The notes under the pieces were generated by a model. The model had not been told where the DNA came from, did no database searches, and saw nothing but the letters and a program-made list of their open reading frames with translations. From Mycosphaerelloides madeirae (lineage: Eukaryota; Ascomycota; Dothideomycetes; Mycosphaerellales; Mycosphaerellaceae), in assembly GCA_002785995.1 (NCBI GenBank), contig NHNV01000012.1, positions 248,001 through 312,000 on the forward strand: a stretch of DNA of 64,000 nt, written 5' to 3'. The position numbers and the translations under genes were made by a program. Positions 1 to 9,767 of the stretch are shown here, one piece after another. Numbering within the stretch: the stretch's first letter is position 1; every line of letters begins with the position of its first letter.

Positions 1-434
1 TCTCCGGTATGAGCGCCGTATATCCTCTTGAAGGCCGCTAGCCTTGTCTGTCGCTGCCCATGGTCGTCAATAAAGTGGAAGTACACGCATATTATAGCGT
101 AGCTGTTTGGCGATGTCCACACGTCAAAGGACAAGTGGATATTGCTCAGCGACAAAGCTAGCTGGCTTTTGAGACGATCCTTATGCTGGCGATATTCCTC
201 AATGATCCACCCTCGTAATGTCGATGCTGCCCTTGGCAGAACCCCTCCTAGGGCTCCATTCAGGTATATAATGAGCTCGCGGAAGTACTCGTTCTCAAGC
301 ATGCGGAAGGCAATATTGCAATACACAATCCAGCGGATCATGAGCTTCTTGAAGTGATCAAATTCATATTCCATCACAATGTTGCGAAAAGCTGACTTCT
401 TTGGCACCGACGTATCGATGGTGACCGTCACCAC
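1..434 (-). mobile_element. hAT transposon, truncated copy 1 (internal transposase segment)
   Basis: This stretch matches 1479-1912 at a constant offset of 1478 bases; the translated segments I compared are identical. On the minus strand it encodes an internal piece of a hAT-family transposase, the region between the BED zinc finger and the RNase H-like core. The coding sequence runs off the left edge of the window. At 434/435 the match to the second copy stops abruptly and a sequence beginning CAGGGG starts. The identity to copy 2 suggests a recent duplication or an assembly duplication. Confidence 0.8.
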
Positions 435-670
435 CAGGGGCCTTAATGGTCTGGTCATCTAATGGTTTGGTCGGTTACCGGTCAACTATTGGTCTGGTCG
501 GTCAAGGAGGTGTTTTCTTACTAGTTAGTCAGTTTTGAAAGTGATGGGCATGACCATTAACCAACAGGGGTGTATGCAGACCCTGCCTCTAGGTCCACAA
601 TGGGTGGATCTTACTACTAACGCACTGTGAATATCCCAAATTTGTCCCATCTTGTTGAATGCAGCTCTGT
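435..670. other. Spacer between two hAT fragments, possible transposon termini
   Basis: No gene is seen. The stretch starts with CAGGGG exactly where the homology between the two hAT copies ends. It contains TGGTCTGGTC and TGGTTTGGTC-like short repeats (about 448-515) and a second CAGGGG at 565-570 followed by an ACCCTG. CAGGG-type ends and subterminal short repeats are common in hAT elements, so 435 and 565 may be element termini. No matching opposite ends with 8-bp target duplications were found. Confidence 0.3.
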
Positions 671-673
671 CAC

Positions 674-741
<68 letters not shown>
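671..741. repeat. (ATC)n microsatellite, about 23 units
   Basis: An uninterrupted ATC/GAT trinucleotide run of about 70 bases. It lies just before the ATG at 747 that begins a hAT BED-finger fragment, so in any frame it would add poly-Ile, poly-His or poly-Ser upstream of that start. These homopolymeric translations are artefacts of the repeat, not evidence of a protein. Confidence 0.97.
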
Positions 742-746
742 CAGCT

Positions 747-1095
747 ATGTCCACCTGGCTATCACAAGCACAGAAGAAGCACGACAATATTATCCTCTGC
801 GAGAGCCATCCAAAGTACTGCGCCGAATCGCACCCCAACACATTCTTCTTAAAGGGCATCAAATACACCCGTGTATCCTCTCTTCAACGCAATGTCGCTA
901 CTACTGAGCGGAAGAAGACGTCGTCGGCCTGGAAGTTTGGTGAAGCGCTGCTAAGAGACACGGACAAGCGAGATGTCTACTACTGCTATGTCTGTGAGGC
1001 GCAGGGCAAGCAGTTTGACAACCTGGTGATTCTCAATGGCAACAAGCCAGCGCTGCTTCACATAGCAAAGCACGGCATCAATAAAGATGGCAATA
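747..1095 (+). pseudogene. hAT transposase N-terminus (BED zinc finger), second element, truncated
   Basis: The reading frame from the ATG at 747 gives a BED-type zinc-finger start: a conserved 'SAWKFGEAL' block, then YYCYVCE with the first Cys pair and a downstream H-x4-H ('LLHIAKHG'). This is the same layout as the minus-strand transposase that starts at 2269 ('SPIWRFGEAL', 'YYCYDCE', 'HMEDNH'), but the sequence is clearly divergent, so it is a different hAT family member. The frame ends at the ambiguous base 1096, beyond which the plus strand is the antisense of the other transposase. It is therefore an N-terminal fragment of about 116 codons. Confidence 0.7.
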
Positions 1096-1096
1096 N
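1096..1096. other. Single N at the junction of two oppositely oriented hAT fragments
   Basis: The only ambiguous base seen. It sits exactly where a plus-strand hAT N-terminus meets the minus-strand transposase body, so it probably marks a scaffold join or collapsed gap rather than one miscalled base. Confidence 0.75.
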
Positions 1097-2269
1097 TGTT
1101 GCTGCAAAGCGCTCTAACCTCTGTGGCGAGCCTCGTATAAAACGAACGATATTGTGTAGCTTTCCAACAGGTCCCCTCCTACGCCAGAAATCCTCTACTG
1201 CAACAAATGCACCCTTTAGAGCTTTCCGACCAAGTTCTTCAAGCGCCTTGCCTGCACCCTTGCCTAGTAACAACGCTCGAGCGCAAAGGTTGGCAATATG
1301 GCCAAGACAGCGTAGACGACGACCTTTCCGCTGCTTTGTAGTCATTGATGGATACAGCTCTTGAAGAACCTCGTCGACGGCGCTGTCGTTGTTCTTTGCA
1401 TTGTCGCACATAAAGTAGCCAACACACTTCTCAATATCAAAGTCTCGGATAACCTCTAGCAATGCCTGAGCCTGATTCTCTCCGGTATGAGCGCCGTATA
1501 TCCTCTTGAAGGCCGCTAGCCTTGTCTGTCGCTGCCCATGGTCGTCAATAAAGTGGAAGTACACGCATATTATAGCGTAGCTGTTTGGCGATGTCCACAC
1601 GTCAAAGGACAAGTGGATATTGCTCAGCGACAAAGCTAGCTGGCTTTTGAGACGATCCTTATGCTGGCGATATTCCTCAATGATCCACCCTCGTAATGTC
1701 GATGCTGCCCTTGGCAGAACCCCTCCTAGGGCTCCATTCAGGTATATAATGAGCTCGCGGAAGTACTCGTTCTCAAGCATGCGGAAGGCAATATTGCAAT
1801 ACACAATCCAGCGGATCATGAGCTTCTTGAAGTGATCAAATTCATATTCCATCACAATGTTGCGAAAAGCTGACTTCTTTGGCACCGACGTATCGATGGT
1901 GACCGTCACCACAGGTTTGAGCTCACCAGTCTCGCGGTTGCGTTTATGGTTGTCTTCCATATGATCAAGAGCAGTCGTATTGCCCTTTCCGCAATGGTGT
2001 AAGTCCTGTGCCTTCTTTTCAAGCTCGCAATCATAACAGTAGTATCTCAGCTTGCCTTCTGGATCCATGAGCGCCTCGCCAAACCTCCATATAGGCGATG
2101 TCCTCTTCCGGGCCTTCTTGTCCTTATAAACCTTCTCATGCCGCGTGTACACTACGCCATTGATCTTGAACTTCTCCCTCCGAAGTTCTTCCTTGAATGC
2201 AGGGTTCCACTCGCAGAGGGTAACGATGTCGCTATTACCACCGCGTACTGGCCACCAAGAAGGCGCCAT
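1097..2269 (-). pseudogene. hAT-family transposase, copy 2, truncated at its C-terminus
   Basis: An open minus-strand frame of about 390 codons from the ATG at 2269. Domains in order: BED zinc finger (residues about 20-95, with YYCYDCE and HMEDNH), a linker with 'KPVVTVTIDTS', then the RNase H-like core: 'LSFDVWTSPN' carrying the first catalytic Asp, 'VGYFMCDNAKNND' with the second acidic region, and 'RCLGHIANLCARALL', the typical hAT helix. It stops at the N at 1096, before the third catalytic residue and the C-terminal dimerisation domain, so it is incomplete here. No internal stop was seen, which suggests recent activity or a young copy. Bases 1479-1912 are duplicated at 1-434. Confidence 0.85.
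1479..1912. repeat. Direct repeat of bases 1-434
   Basis: Second copy of the 434-base segment at the left edge of the window, same orientation, offset 1478 bases. Its 3' limit on the plus strand (1912) is where copy 1 switches to CAGGGG sequence. It is internal to the hAT transposase. Confidence 0.9.
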
Positions 2270-2620
2270 ATTGACACTGAGGGGGAGCTGGAAGTGAAGG
2301 ATTGACAGGGTGTCAGAAGAGTTGGTTTTGATGGTATGAATTGTGTACAAACACGATATCCTTCACGCGTCTGGGTACGCGCTGTTTAGTGTAGGTGCTT
2401 ACTAGAAAGGCCTCCGATTGGAGGCGCAGTACATACCCAATTTGGCTATTGGCGGCCAGTAAGGACGAGCTCAGAACCACGCCAACCACGCCAACAGACA
2501 TTCACAAACCAAACCAAACCAACTCCAACTGGCGGCCAACCACGCCAATAAGCGCCAAACCAACAAGCACACTGATCTCCCTTCCCAGACGCGAAGACTC
2601 CCTACTTTGAGCTGGCCTGC
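2270..2620. repeat. Presumed 5' flank of the hAT element with subterminal short repeats
   Basis: Upstream of the transposase start there are three CCACGCCAA motifs (about 2477, 2486, 2539), two GGCGGCCA motifs (2451, 2531) and a CCTCC-GATT-GGAGG inverted repeat (2411-2424). Clusters of short subterminal motifs next to a hAT transposase usually mark the element end. I could not define the terminal inverted repeat or a target duplication. Confidence 0.4.
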
Positions 2621-2779
2621 ATAGCGCGAAATACAGCGAAACGGGATCTTACCCCGACAGTCCCTTCTTACGACGAGAAGGAGCCGGAGCGGGTCTAAGG
2701 AGAGTAATTCGCTCTGCCCGGTGACTGTAGCCGGGGTGTGTGACACCAAGCCTGTCATTTCAACTCTAGAGTGGGCCAT

Positions 2780-4405
2780 ATGACTGCCTCGCCGCTCCTC
2801 AGTCGTTGCTCTCGCAGCACCGCCCCCAGAAACATTCACTTGCACACAACCAGAAACTATTTCCCACGAAGAATCATCACCGCAGCACCCGTGCAAAAGG
2901 AGCTGCAAGGTACCGCTCAAGCCTTCGCTCATTGGGCCCATCGACCTTCCAGACGTCACCAGCAGACCCCGCCAATCCGCAATACCCCTCCCCCTCCGAG
3001 GCCTACCGTACAATTACACGCCATGCCGCCCAAAGATCGACTTTCTCTCATCTCGAAGCACTTCGACTACCCCATCGACAACACCGACGTCCCTCTAAAT
3101 ACCCCCTTTTCCGTCGAACGCGAGAACAGCAGCTCCATCATCGACGACTTCAATCCCAGTCCATTCCAAGGACCGCAAAAGAGAGACTTCTCCACGCGAG
3201 CGACATCGCTGCAGCAAGAAACAAAAACATCAGAGCCAGAAGCAAAAATGTCCACACAACCACCACACCCTACCCTCCTGATCCCAGGCCCCATCGAATT
3301 CGACGATGCCGTCCTGCAGGCCATGAGCCATTTCTCACAGGGACATGTCGCCCAGCCTTTCGTCAATGTCTTCGGTGAGACCCTAGCCATGCTGCGGACA
3401 GTCTTCATGACCAAGAACCCCAAGAGCCAGCCTTTCATCATCTCCGGCTCAGGCACACTGGGATGGGATCAAGTCGCTGCCAACTTGACTGAGCCTGGCG
3501 ATGAGGCTTTGGTGTTGCACACTGGATACTTCGCCGATAGCTTCGCAGATTGCTTCGAGACATACGGCGTCAAGGCCACCCAGCTCAAGGCCCCCATTGG
3601 CGATCGACCGCAACTGCCGGAGATTGAGGAGGCATTGAAGGCGAAGAAATACAAGGTCATCACCGTCACGCACACCGACACCTCCACTGGTGTTCTCTCC
3701 GAGATCAAGTCCCTGTCCGAGCTCGTCCGCAGAGTCTCCCCAGAGACCCTCATCATTGTCGACGGCGTCTGCAGTGTCGGCTGTGAAGAACTCCGTTTCG
3801 ACGAATGGGACGTCGACTGCGCCCTCACCGCATCACAAAAGGCCCTCGGATGCCCCGCTGGCCTCTCCGTCGTCATGGCATCCGGCCGTGCCATTGAGGC
3901 CTTCAAGGCAAGAAAGACCCCACCAGGCTCGTACTTCGCCAGCTGGAAGAATTGGCTGCCCATCATGCAAAACTACGAAGCCAAGAAGCCTTCCTACTTC
4001 GCCACCCCATCCCCTCAACTCATCCACGCCCTGCACACCTCCCTGACCCAGATCACATCCAAGCCCATGGAAGACCGCTTCGCAAAGCACAAGGAAGTCA
4101 GTCTCAAGATCAAGAAAGCCGTCGCAGATCTCGGCCTCAAGCAGCTCGCCACCAAGCCAGAGAACCAAGCAAACGGTATGACTGCCATCTGGCTACCGGA
4201 AGGAATGGCACCGCCCGAAATCCTCCCTAGCCTCCTCAAGAAGGGCATCATCTTCGCTGGTGGTCTCCACAAGGAGTGTGCGGCGAAGTATATCCGCTTT
4301 GGACATATGGGCGTCTCCGTAACGGATCCTGCCCGTGGCGATATCGACAAGGCGCTGCAAGCACTCAAGGATGGACTCGTTGAGGTTGGATATAAGTTGC
4401 CTTGA
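2780..4405 (+). CDS. AGX1: Alanine-glyoxylate aminotransferase (class V, PLP-dependent)
   Basis: Converts glyoxylate and alanine to glycine and pyruvate. The conserved core begins at the ATG at 3248 ('LLIPGPIEFDDAVLQAMSH'), contains 'SGSGTLGWD' for PLP-phosphate binding, 'VDGVCSVG' with the Asp that contacts the pyridine nitrogen, and the PLP lysine in 'TASQKALG' (about K198 counted from 3248). No intron. The frame is open upstream with further ATGs at 3023 and 2780. The 2780 start adds an Arg-rich, nearly acid-free stretch that resembles a mitochondrial presequence ('SRCSRSTAPRN'); the 3248 start has the best context (AAAATGT). Alternative starts could give mitochondrial and cytosolic/peroxisomal forms. 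I list the longest ATG form; the true start is uncertain. It is convergent with the Axl2-like gene, with about 105 bp between the stops. Confidence 0.93.
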   Translation: MTASPLLSRCSRSTAPRNIHLHTTRNYFPRRIITAAPVQKELQGTAQAFAHWAHRPSRRHQQTPPIRNTPPPPRPTVQLHAMPPKDRLSLISKHFDYPIDNTDVPLNTPFSVERENSSSIIDDFNPSPFQGPQKRDFSTRATSLQQETKTSEPEAKMSTQPPHPTLLIPGPIEFDDAVLQAMSHFSQGHVAQPFVNVFGETLAMLRTVFMTKNPKSQPFIISGSGTLGWDQVAANLTEPGDEALVLHTGYFADSFADCFETYGVKATQLKAPIGDRPQLPEIEEALKAKKYKVITVTHTDTSTGVLSEIKSLSELVRRVSPETLIIVDGVCSVGCEELRFDEWDVDCALTASQKALGCPAGLSVVMASGRAIEAFKARKTPPGSYFASWKNWLPIMQNYEAKKPSYFATPSPQLIHALHTSLTQITSKPMEDRFAKHKEVSLKIKKAVADLGLKQLATKPENQANGMTAIWLPEGMAPPEILPSLLKKGIIFAGGLHKECAAKYIRFGHMGVSVTDPARGDIDKALQALKDGLVEVGYKLP

Positions 4406-4510
4406 TTCAATTCGCATTTTCAACGCAATCGAATAAAAAAGCAAAAAGAATATTTATACTTTCACTCTTCAACGTTCATTTCATCGACACCTTTTCTCAT
4501 CATTAAATCT

Positions 4511-7500
4511 CTACACAAACGCCTTGCCACTCAAATCCGACTTTCCCGTATCCTTTCCCTTTCTAGGAGAAAGTCTAGGCATCAACCCAGCTCCCTCTTC
4601 TTCTCCCCACTGCTGTTCGCTCCCAGCTGTCGTATCCTGCTCCGCTCGCATACTACTCAACCTCTGCACTTCATCCACACTCACCGGCCGCTTCGGATTC
4701 GTCTGCGCTACTCTCGGCTGTGTCGTGCGATTGTTCATGCTGTCGGCGCTGATGAGATCCATGGGCTCGCCTAGCGCTGAAGTATTCTTTGCTAGGCGAG
4801 AGGAAGAGTACCTCGTACTAGGACGTCGTGACATCGGAGAAACAGGAGGCGGCGGTGGAGGTGTAGGAGACGCTTCATCGGGCAGAACCCAACTCCTCTC
4901 GTGTCGCGATTTGGATAATTCTGTACGCCAATCTTCGTCATCCATGGAATCGGATGTCGTCCAGTCGTCGTCATCTTCTCTTTCCTCGGCAGTGTAAGTC
5001 GTCGACTGCGTTATTACGCGCGGGAAGGAGGGTGGGAAAGCGCAGCGGACTCTCGTACTCAGTCTTCTCGACATCCGAGGGTCGTTGGAGGGCTCGAGCG
5101 AGGATGATTCAGAGTATGTTGCTAGCATATTCTTCCAGTTTTGGGGGCGGCGACTGAGGCTGCCTGCAGAGGTGTTTTTGCTTTTACTACTAGAGCTGAA
5201 GAGCGGCGATTGCATCCTGCCTCTGCTGGCGCGGTTGTGGATGAAGGATTGGCGTTTGAGGTCGAAGGGACGGGGGTCGGGGACGCTGTCGCTGCTTTCA
5301 ACGAGGCGGACGGATTTTCTGTTTTCCTTGTTGTTTGGATTGTGGTAGTCTGTTGCTGGGACCGAGAGGATTGTGGAGGTTGTCGAGGAGATAGGGGGTA
5401 GGGGAAACTCGGAGGGTCGGGCGGAGAGGACACTGGTCCCTCTTGTGCTTAGGGATGTCATGCTTGTGTCTCTTGCTCCGGTGTCGTTGAAACTGCTTTG
5501 TCCGCGTTTGTGTTTGCCTATGCGTTTGGAGGAGTGGCGTGTGATGCCTCCCGCAGTGGAACTCCCCAGACCAACGCTATTTCGCGAGCGAGTGTTCCTC
5601 TCTCGGAGCCTCTTCAACGCCAACTTACTCGGAGACGTATTGATAGACAGATGTCTCGACACTCTGGCTATTTCCGCCGGCACAGAGAAATTGTCATGCG
5701 GCGTATCCAGTACTGAAGCGCGCTGGCCCCATTCAGGCACATTGGCGTCTCCGCGTAGCATTTCCTCGCCGCCTGCGCCTAGGGAGGAGACCTGGCTGAT
5801 GCGGGAGAAGCGGGCGGACCATTTCATGCGGCGGTTTGTGGGTTGCGTGGGGATGTTGAGGGATATCTGGGGCGGAGGTTCGATCTCTCGGGTTGGAGCT
5901 GGGCTCAGAGGTCGCTCGGCTGTGTTGTCGAGGACGCTGTCGGCGTATTTCTCGACGTCGTGGTTGTAGTCTAATGTATGGGCGGCATTGTTTTTGTTTG
6001 CGGAAGAGTGAGGAATCGGACGGGAGATAAATTTCTTTGAGGTGGAAGAATCGACGAAGTCTTGAGGTCTTCTCCTGCGGCGACACCAGATTAAGCCGGC
6101 CAGGATAATGGCTGCTCCGAGGACGGTAAGAACTACTATGAGTGCTATTGTCCCGCCGCCCAAGTTCGAATTTGAGGTCTTTGATGTGAGTTCCGCTGCG
6201 GGAGTTGGTGTTGCAGAGTCGGTAGCTGACGAAGACCAAGTGCTGGTTGCACTCGTAGGCACGCTGGCGGCCTTGATATCTATCGTAAAGACCTGGCTTT
6301 GGTCTTGTTGGCCCACCCCCGAATTGGCCATCACAGTGGCCTGCACAGTCGCTTCTAATGCTGTGGAAGGGACTGTGCCTTCGAGCGTCCCACTCGAGGC
6401 ATCAAAATGTAGCCATGAAGCTGCAGTCGGAATGGCGACCTCCACATCGAGGTCGGCCTCGCTGAAGAGCGCATCTTGGAATTGGTATCTGAAATGTTGT
6501 CCAGCTCGTGCCACCAGCGTCCCGACTTGTCCTTCGAACAAAGACGCATTGCCATGTGTCAGATCGATCACGGCCGAAGCGGTATTCCCAAGCTTGTCCG
6601 TCACAGATATGGTCAAGTTCTGCGTTGTGAAGCCGTCTGGAACAGTTCCTACTATCGCCAGAGTTGTGTTATCGAACGTCAACCATGACGGCAAAGACGC
6701 GTTTGTGCTTTGTAGCTGTGTGGGATCCAGCTGCACATCATTGATGAACAATTGGCTCTGCAGCGCCGTAAAGGACACGTGCTCTCCCGCCGTAACATTT
6801 AGCTCTTGCTCCTCAGGCACGAACGTAAGTCGGTGCGTTCCGATTGCGATCGTGAAGGACGCAGTCGCGCCTGCGAATCCTGCAATATCTGAGGCAATGA
6901 GATCGATGCTCCAGGATTGCGGAAATGCACTGAGCTCAGGCGCGGTGCCGGAAAAGACGAGCTGCTCGGAATCGAAGCTGAGCCAGGAAGGCAGAGGTGT
7001 GTGGTCCGTAAGGGTCGCATAATAGTACAGCTTCCGCGAGACGATGTCGATGAAGGAGCTCTGCTGAAAAGCGAAAGTGAAGACATTGGAAGGCATAAGT
7101 GTCACCACTGGCGGAGAGCTGCTGGAAAGGTTCGAGGTGGCCGCTAGCTGTTGACTGATGTCTCCTGAGATTTGAGGTGCCGGATCACTTGATACCACAA
7201 GTGTGCATTGCGTGTCCACTGCTCCGGTGCTGTCTGCTGCCGTAAGGATGAAGGCACTCGATCCGACATCTCCTTGGCCCGGTGTTCCCACTAAAGTCCT
7301 TGTTACGCTGTCGATCGAAAGCCATGCTGGCTGCTGCGAGAGACTGTATGTGAAGTTCTCCGTGTTCGGCGTGAACGTGGACTGTGATAGTTCGAAACTG
7401 TACGCTGTACCGACCCGCGCTACATTGGGGACCTGAGAGTTGAATGGGAACGCTGCGTCGGGGGTTGCAAGCGCTATCGTTGTCAGACTGCACCAGGCGC

Positions 7501-7552
7501 ATAAGATCCTTGCGATCGCTCGCGCATTTCCGGTCGCCATATCCACCTGCAT
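4511..7552 (-). CDS. axl2: Axl2-like plasma-membrane glycoprotein with cadherin-like repeats
   Basis: A single 1013-residue frame. A signal peptide at the N-terminus ('ARILCAWCSLTTIALA') is followed by about four dystroglycan-type cadherin-like (CADG) domains over residues 30-430, each with the signature 'PAWLSID' / 'PSWLSFD' / 'PSWLTFD' / 'ASWLHFD' near its end. A Ser/Thr-rich stalk and one membrane helix (about 465-490, 'IALIVVLTVLGAAIILAGLI') precede a stop-transfer CRRRRR. The cytosolic tail of about 520 residues is Ser/Pro/Arg-rich and looks disordered. In yeast and Aspergillus, Axl2/AxlB mark bud or septation sites and help conidiation. An alternative start is Met5 of this frame. The family assignment is firm; the specific orthology is inferred from architecture. 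Confidence 0.88.
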   Translation of the reverse strand: MQVDMATGNARAIARILCAWCSLTTIALATPDAAFPFNSQVPNVARVGTAYSFELSQSTFTPNTENFTYSLSQQPAWLSIDSVTRTLVGTPGQGDVGSSAFILTAADSTGAVDTQCTLVVSSDPAPQISGDISQQLAATSNLSSSSPPVVTLMPSNVFTFAFQQSSFIDIVSRKLYYYATLTDHTPLPSWLSFDSEQLVFSGTAPELSAFPQSWSIDLIASDIAGFAGATASFTIAIGTHRLTFVPEEQELNVTAGEHVSFTALQSQLFINDVQLDPTQLQSTNASLPSWLTFDNTTLAIVGTVPDGFTTQNLTISVTDKLGNTASAVIDLTHGNASLFEGQVGTLVARAGQHFRYQFQDALFSEADLDVEVAIPTAASWLHFDASSGTLEGTVPSTALEATVQATVMANSGVGQQDQSQVFTIDIKAASVPTSATSTWSSSATDSATPTPAAELTSKTSNSNLGGGTIALIVVLTVLGAAIILAGLIWCRRRRRPQDFVDSSTSKKFISRPIPHSSANKNNAAHTLDYNHDVEKYADSVLDNTAERPLSPAPTREIEPPPQISLNIPTQPTNRRMKWSARFSRISQVSSLGAGGEEMLRGDANVPEWGQRASVLDTPHDNFSVPAEIARVSRHLSINTSPSKLALKRLRERNTRSRNSVGLGSSTAGGITRHSSKRIGKHKRGQSSFNDTGARDTSMTSLSTRGTSVLSARPSEFPLPPISSTTSTILSVPATDYHNPNNKENRKSVRLVESSDSVPDPRPFDLKRQSFIHNRASRGRMQSPLFSSSSKSKNTSAGSLSRRPQNWKNMLATYSESSSLEPSNDPRMSRRLSTRVRCAFPPSFPRVITQSTTYTAEEREDDDDWTTSDSMDDEDWRTELSKSRHERSWVLPDEASPTPPPPPPVSPMSRRPSTRYSSSRLAKNTSALGEPMDLISADSMNNRTTQPRVAQTNPKRPVSVDEVQRLSSMRAEQDTTAGSEQQWGEEEGAGLMPRLSPRKGKDTGKSDLSGKAFV

Positions 7553-8787
7553 GTAGTGTCACTCATCTGCAGTATATCGTTTCATCCAAAAGTGTACTCA
7601 CCTCTTCCCCGGATCGTATCGTCGTTGATGCCATTGAATCTGGTCTCACCCAAAGCGTTTCGTATGCTGCAACACGTCAAAGGGAAAACTTCCATCTCCA
7701 TCGCGAACGAGCCGCGTGTGACGCGTAAAGAGGAATCTGACGCCCTTGCATCCCGTGGCTTTTAAAGAATGAGGTAGCATGTCTTGGATTTTGAAGCAAG
7801 GGATTTACCTTGGCTCGGTGGCTGGATTGTCGAGACGGCTGAGGACAAGTTGAAGATAGTTTAGCTATTCACCAAAATGTGAAGCATTCAAGAAGCAAGA
7901 ATTGAGCGAAGCGCTGCTGGACGAATGTGGCATATTTGTGCTTATCTTTACTCACACTTGGCATCGAGCGTCAAACCAAACAAAACGCAGCCTGATTTTC
8001 GCTCCAGATGTCTTCAGGTTCGGCCATTGCCTCCTTCAGTTCTGCAGACTGCGATGGAGGCCGTCTGATATCCAGCAAACCAGTTCCTGAGCTTCCCCAT
8101 ATGACCGGTCTGCGCAAATCCGCAGCCAGATAGTTTCCCGAAGGTTCAGACCGACGAGAATACGTCGAACAGAGAACGGTCTCCTACTCTCGAAGGAGAT
8201 AGCTTGAAGCACTCACGAATAGGCTGAGATATGCGTCGAAGAAGATCTAAAGGGCACGGCGAGAATCAGGCATGTGATTGTACGATGGGCCTGCCCTGGA
8301 GTATCCATTCAGTACCGAGACAACCGCTCTCCATTTGTCTCACGCCCAGTCCATCGCGAAAGATGATGGAATCGTTCAGTATTCCCGTATTCCTGGTACG
8401 CAAAAGGGATGAGCCGTCCCGATGTGGGCTTGTGATCCTTTAGACAACTTTCTTGGCGGCCAGTATCGTCTTTATTGCTGCGAGCAGGCTAAGCTGGCCA
8501 AGCAGATCCATGGCGTGGAGTGTGATTTCGGTCCTCGGAAGGAGAAGTCGTCAGCGAAGGAGAGGCGTAAGCGAGAAAGGAAAGTGCAGTGGCTCGTACC
8601 CACCAAGCACACCAAGCCTCGTTGCCAAGCCACGCGGCCGGCGAATGCCATTGGAGCGCTTAACTTTTTTCGGCGGCGACCCCACATTACAGAAAGCTAA
8701 AATTCGATCATTTTCGACTCGCTCCATGTTTGCGGGCGGCTTGCAGCTACTAATACCATTCCCCAGCACGCGAGCGCCATCTGTGCC
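7553..8787. other. Intergenic, divergent promoters of the Axl2-like and methyltransferase genes
   Basis: About 1.2 kb between two divergently transcribed genes. Only short frames without family features are present. No RNA gene or repeat was recognised. Confidence 0.5.
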
Positions 8788-9767
8788 ATGTCATCCGACG
8801 AGCACGAGGACGTGTTCGACATCTCCGAAGACTTCGTGCAGTCGAGGCAACACGACGGGGCCGTTACAAAGCCATTGACCCTCGATGGCCTGCTCACGCC
8901 GCCCCTGATCTTGCACGAGGATGTGCGGAACGGGAACGGGGGACGCACCTGGATTGCTGGCACGACTCTCGCAAAGTACCTGCTCCGAAAGCGGCGGCAC
9001 GAACTGGAAAATGCATCCATGTTCGTTCATATGTACAGCTTCCTTCCAACGGCAGGCCACTAATGATTGATCCATCGTGACAGTGTGGACCTGGGCAGCG
9101 GCAATGGGATTGTGGGGTGTGCATATCACCCATCCTGTTGGTATTCATGAGCTCCATTTTGTTGACTGCAATAGATTGGCTGTAGCTGCCGCGGGATGTC
9201 GACCTCTGTCAGTTCACATTACAGACCAGCAGCCTATGTTGGACCTTTTGCAACGCAATATCGTGCTCAACAATGTGCAAGACGTTGTCAAAGCTGCAGT
9301 GTATGACTGGGGAAGTCCTCGTCCTCTGGAAGTGCCCCAGCCCGATGTTGTGCTCGCGGCGGATTGTGAGTTGTCGCTTTTAGTCCTGGAAAAGAAACGA
9401 GCCCCCGTGCTAACAGTCTCTAGGCGTATACTTCGAGTACGTTGTGATGTGAGGATGCATTGCCCAGCAACTGACTGCACTTGCATAGACCGGCTTTCCC
9501 TCTCCTACAGCAGACCTTGCAAGATCTCATCGGTCCTTCCGCAGTCTGCTATTTCTGCTTCAAGCGGCGACGGCGTGCCGACGTGGGATTCCTCAAGAAG
9601 ATCCGGAAACACTTCCTTGTCGAGGACATTACGGATGACCCCGACAAGCGAAACTACGAAAGGGAGAACATCTACTTGTCATTATATGCCTCGGTCCTCC
9701 TTGATACTCTCGAAAGCTGACTTATCCCAGGTTGACGATCAGAAAGAAGCCGCAGAAGTCAGTATGA
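8788..9767 (+). CDS. efm6: Protein-lysine N-methyltransferase, Efm6/METTL21 type
   Basis: A seven-beta-strand SAM-dependent methyltransferase of family 16, which in yeast (Efm6) methylates elongation factor 1A. Five small introns restore one 231-codon frame: 9021-9083, 9117-9174, 9366-9423, 9437-9488 and 9678-9730. Each has a GT start, an AG end and a fitting phase. Spliced, the motifs fall in order: 'PLILHEDV' and 'GRTWIAGTTLAKYLL' before the fold, motif I 'VDLGSGNGIVGLAVAAAG', the acidic strand-2 region 'VHITDQQ', and post-I 'VVLAADCVYFEPAFPLL', the D-x-x-Y motif of this family. The last exon adds 'LTIRKKPQKSV'. If the last intron is not used, the protein would end at 9720. The subfamily (Efm6 rather than other METTL21-like enzymes) is inferred from length and the N-terminal motif. 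Confidence 0.85.

Noticed and set aside
627..1364. Long plus-strand frame with a poly-isoleucine run
   Set aside because: The run is the (ATC)n microsatellite, and after the N at 1096 the frame is antisense of a transposase. Only 747-1095 is meaningful.
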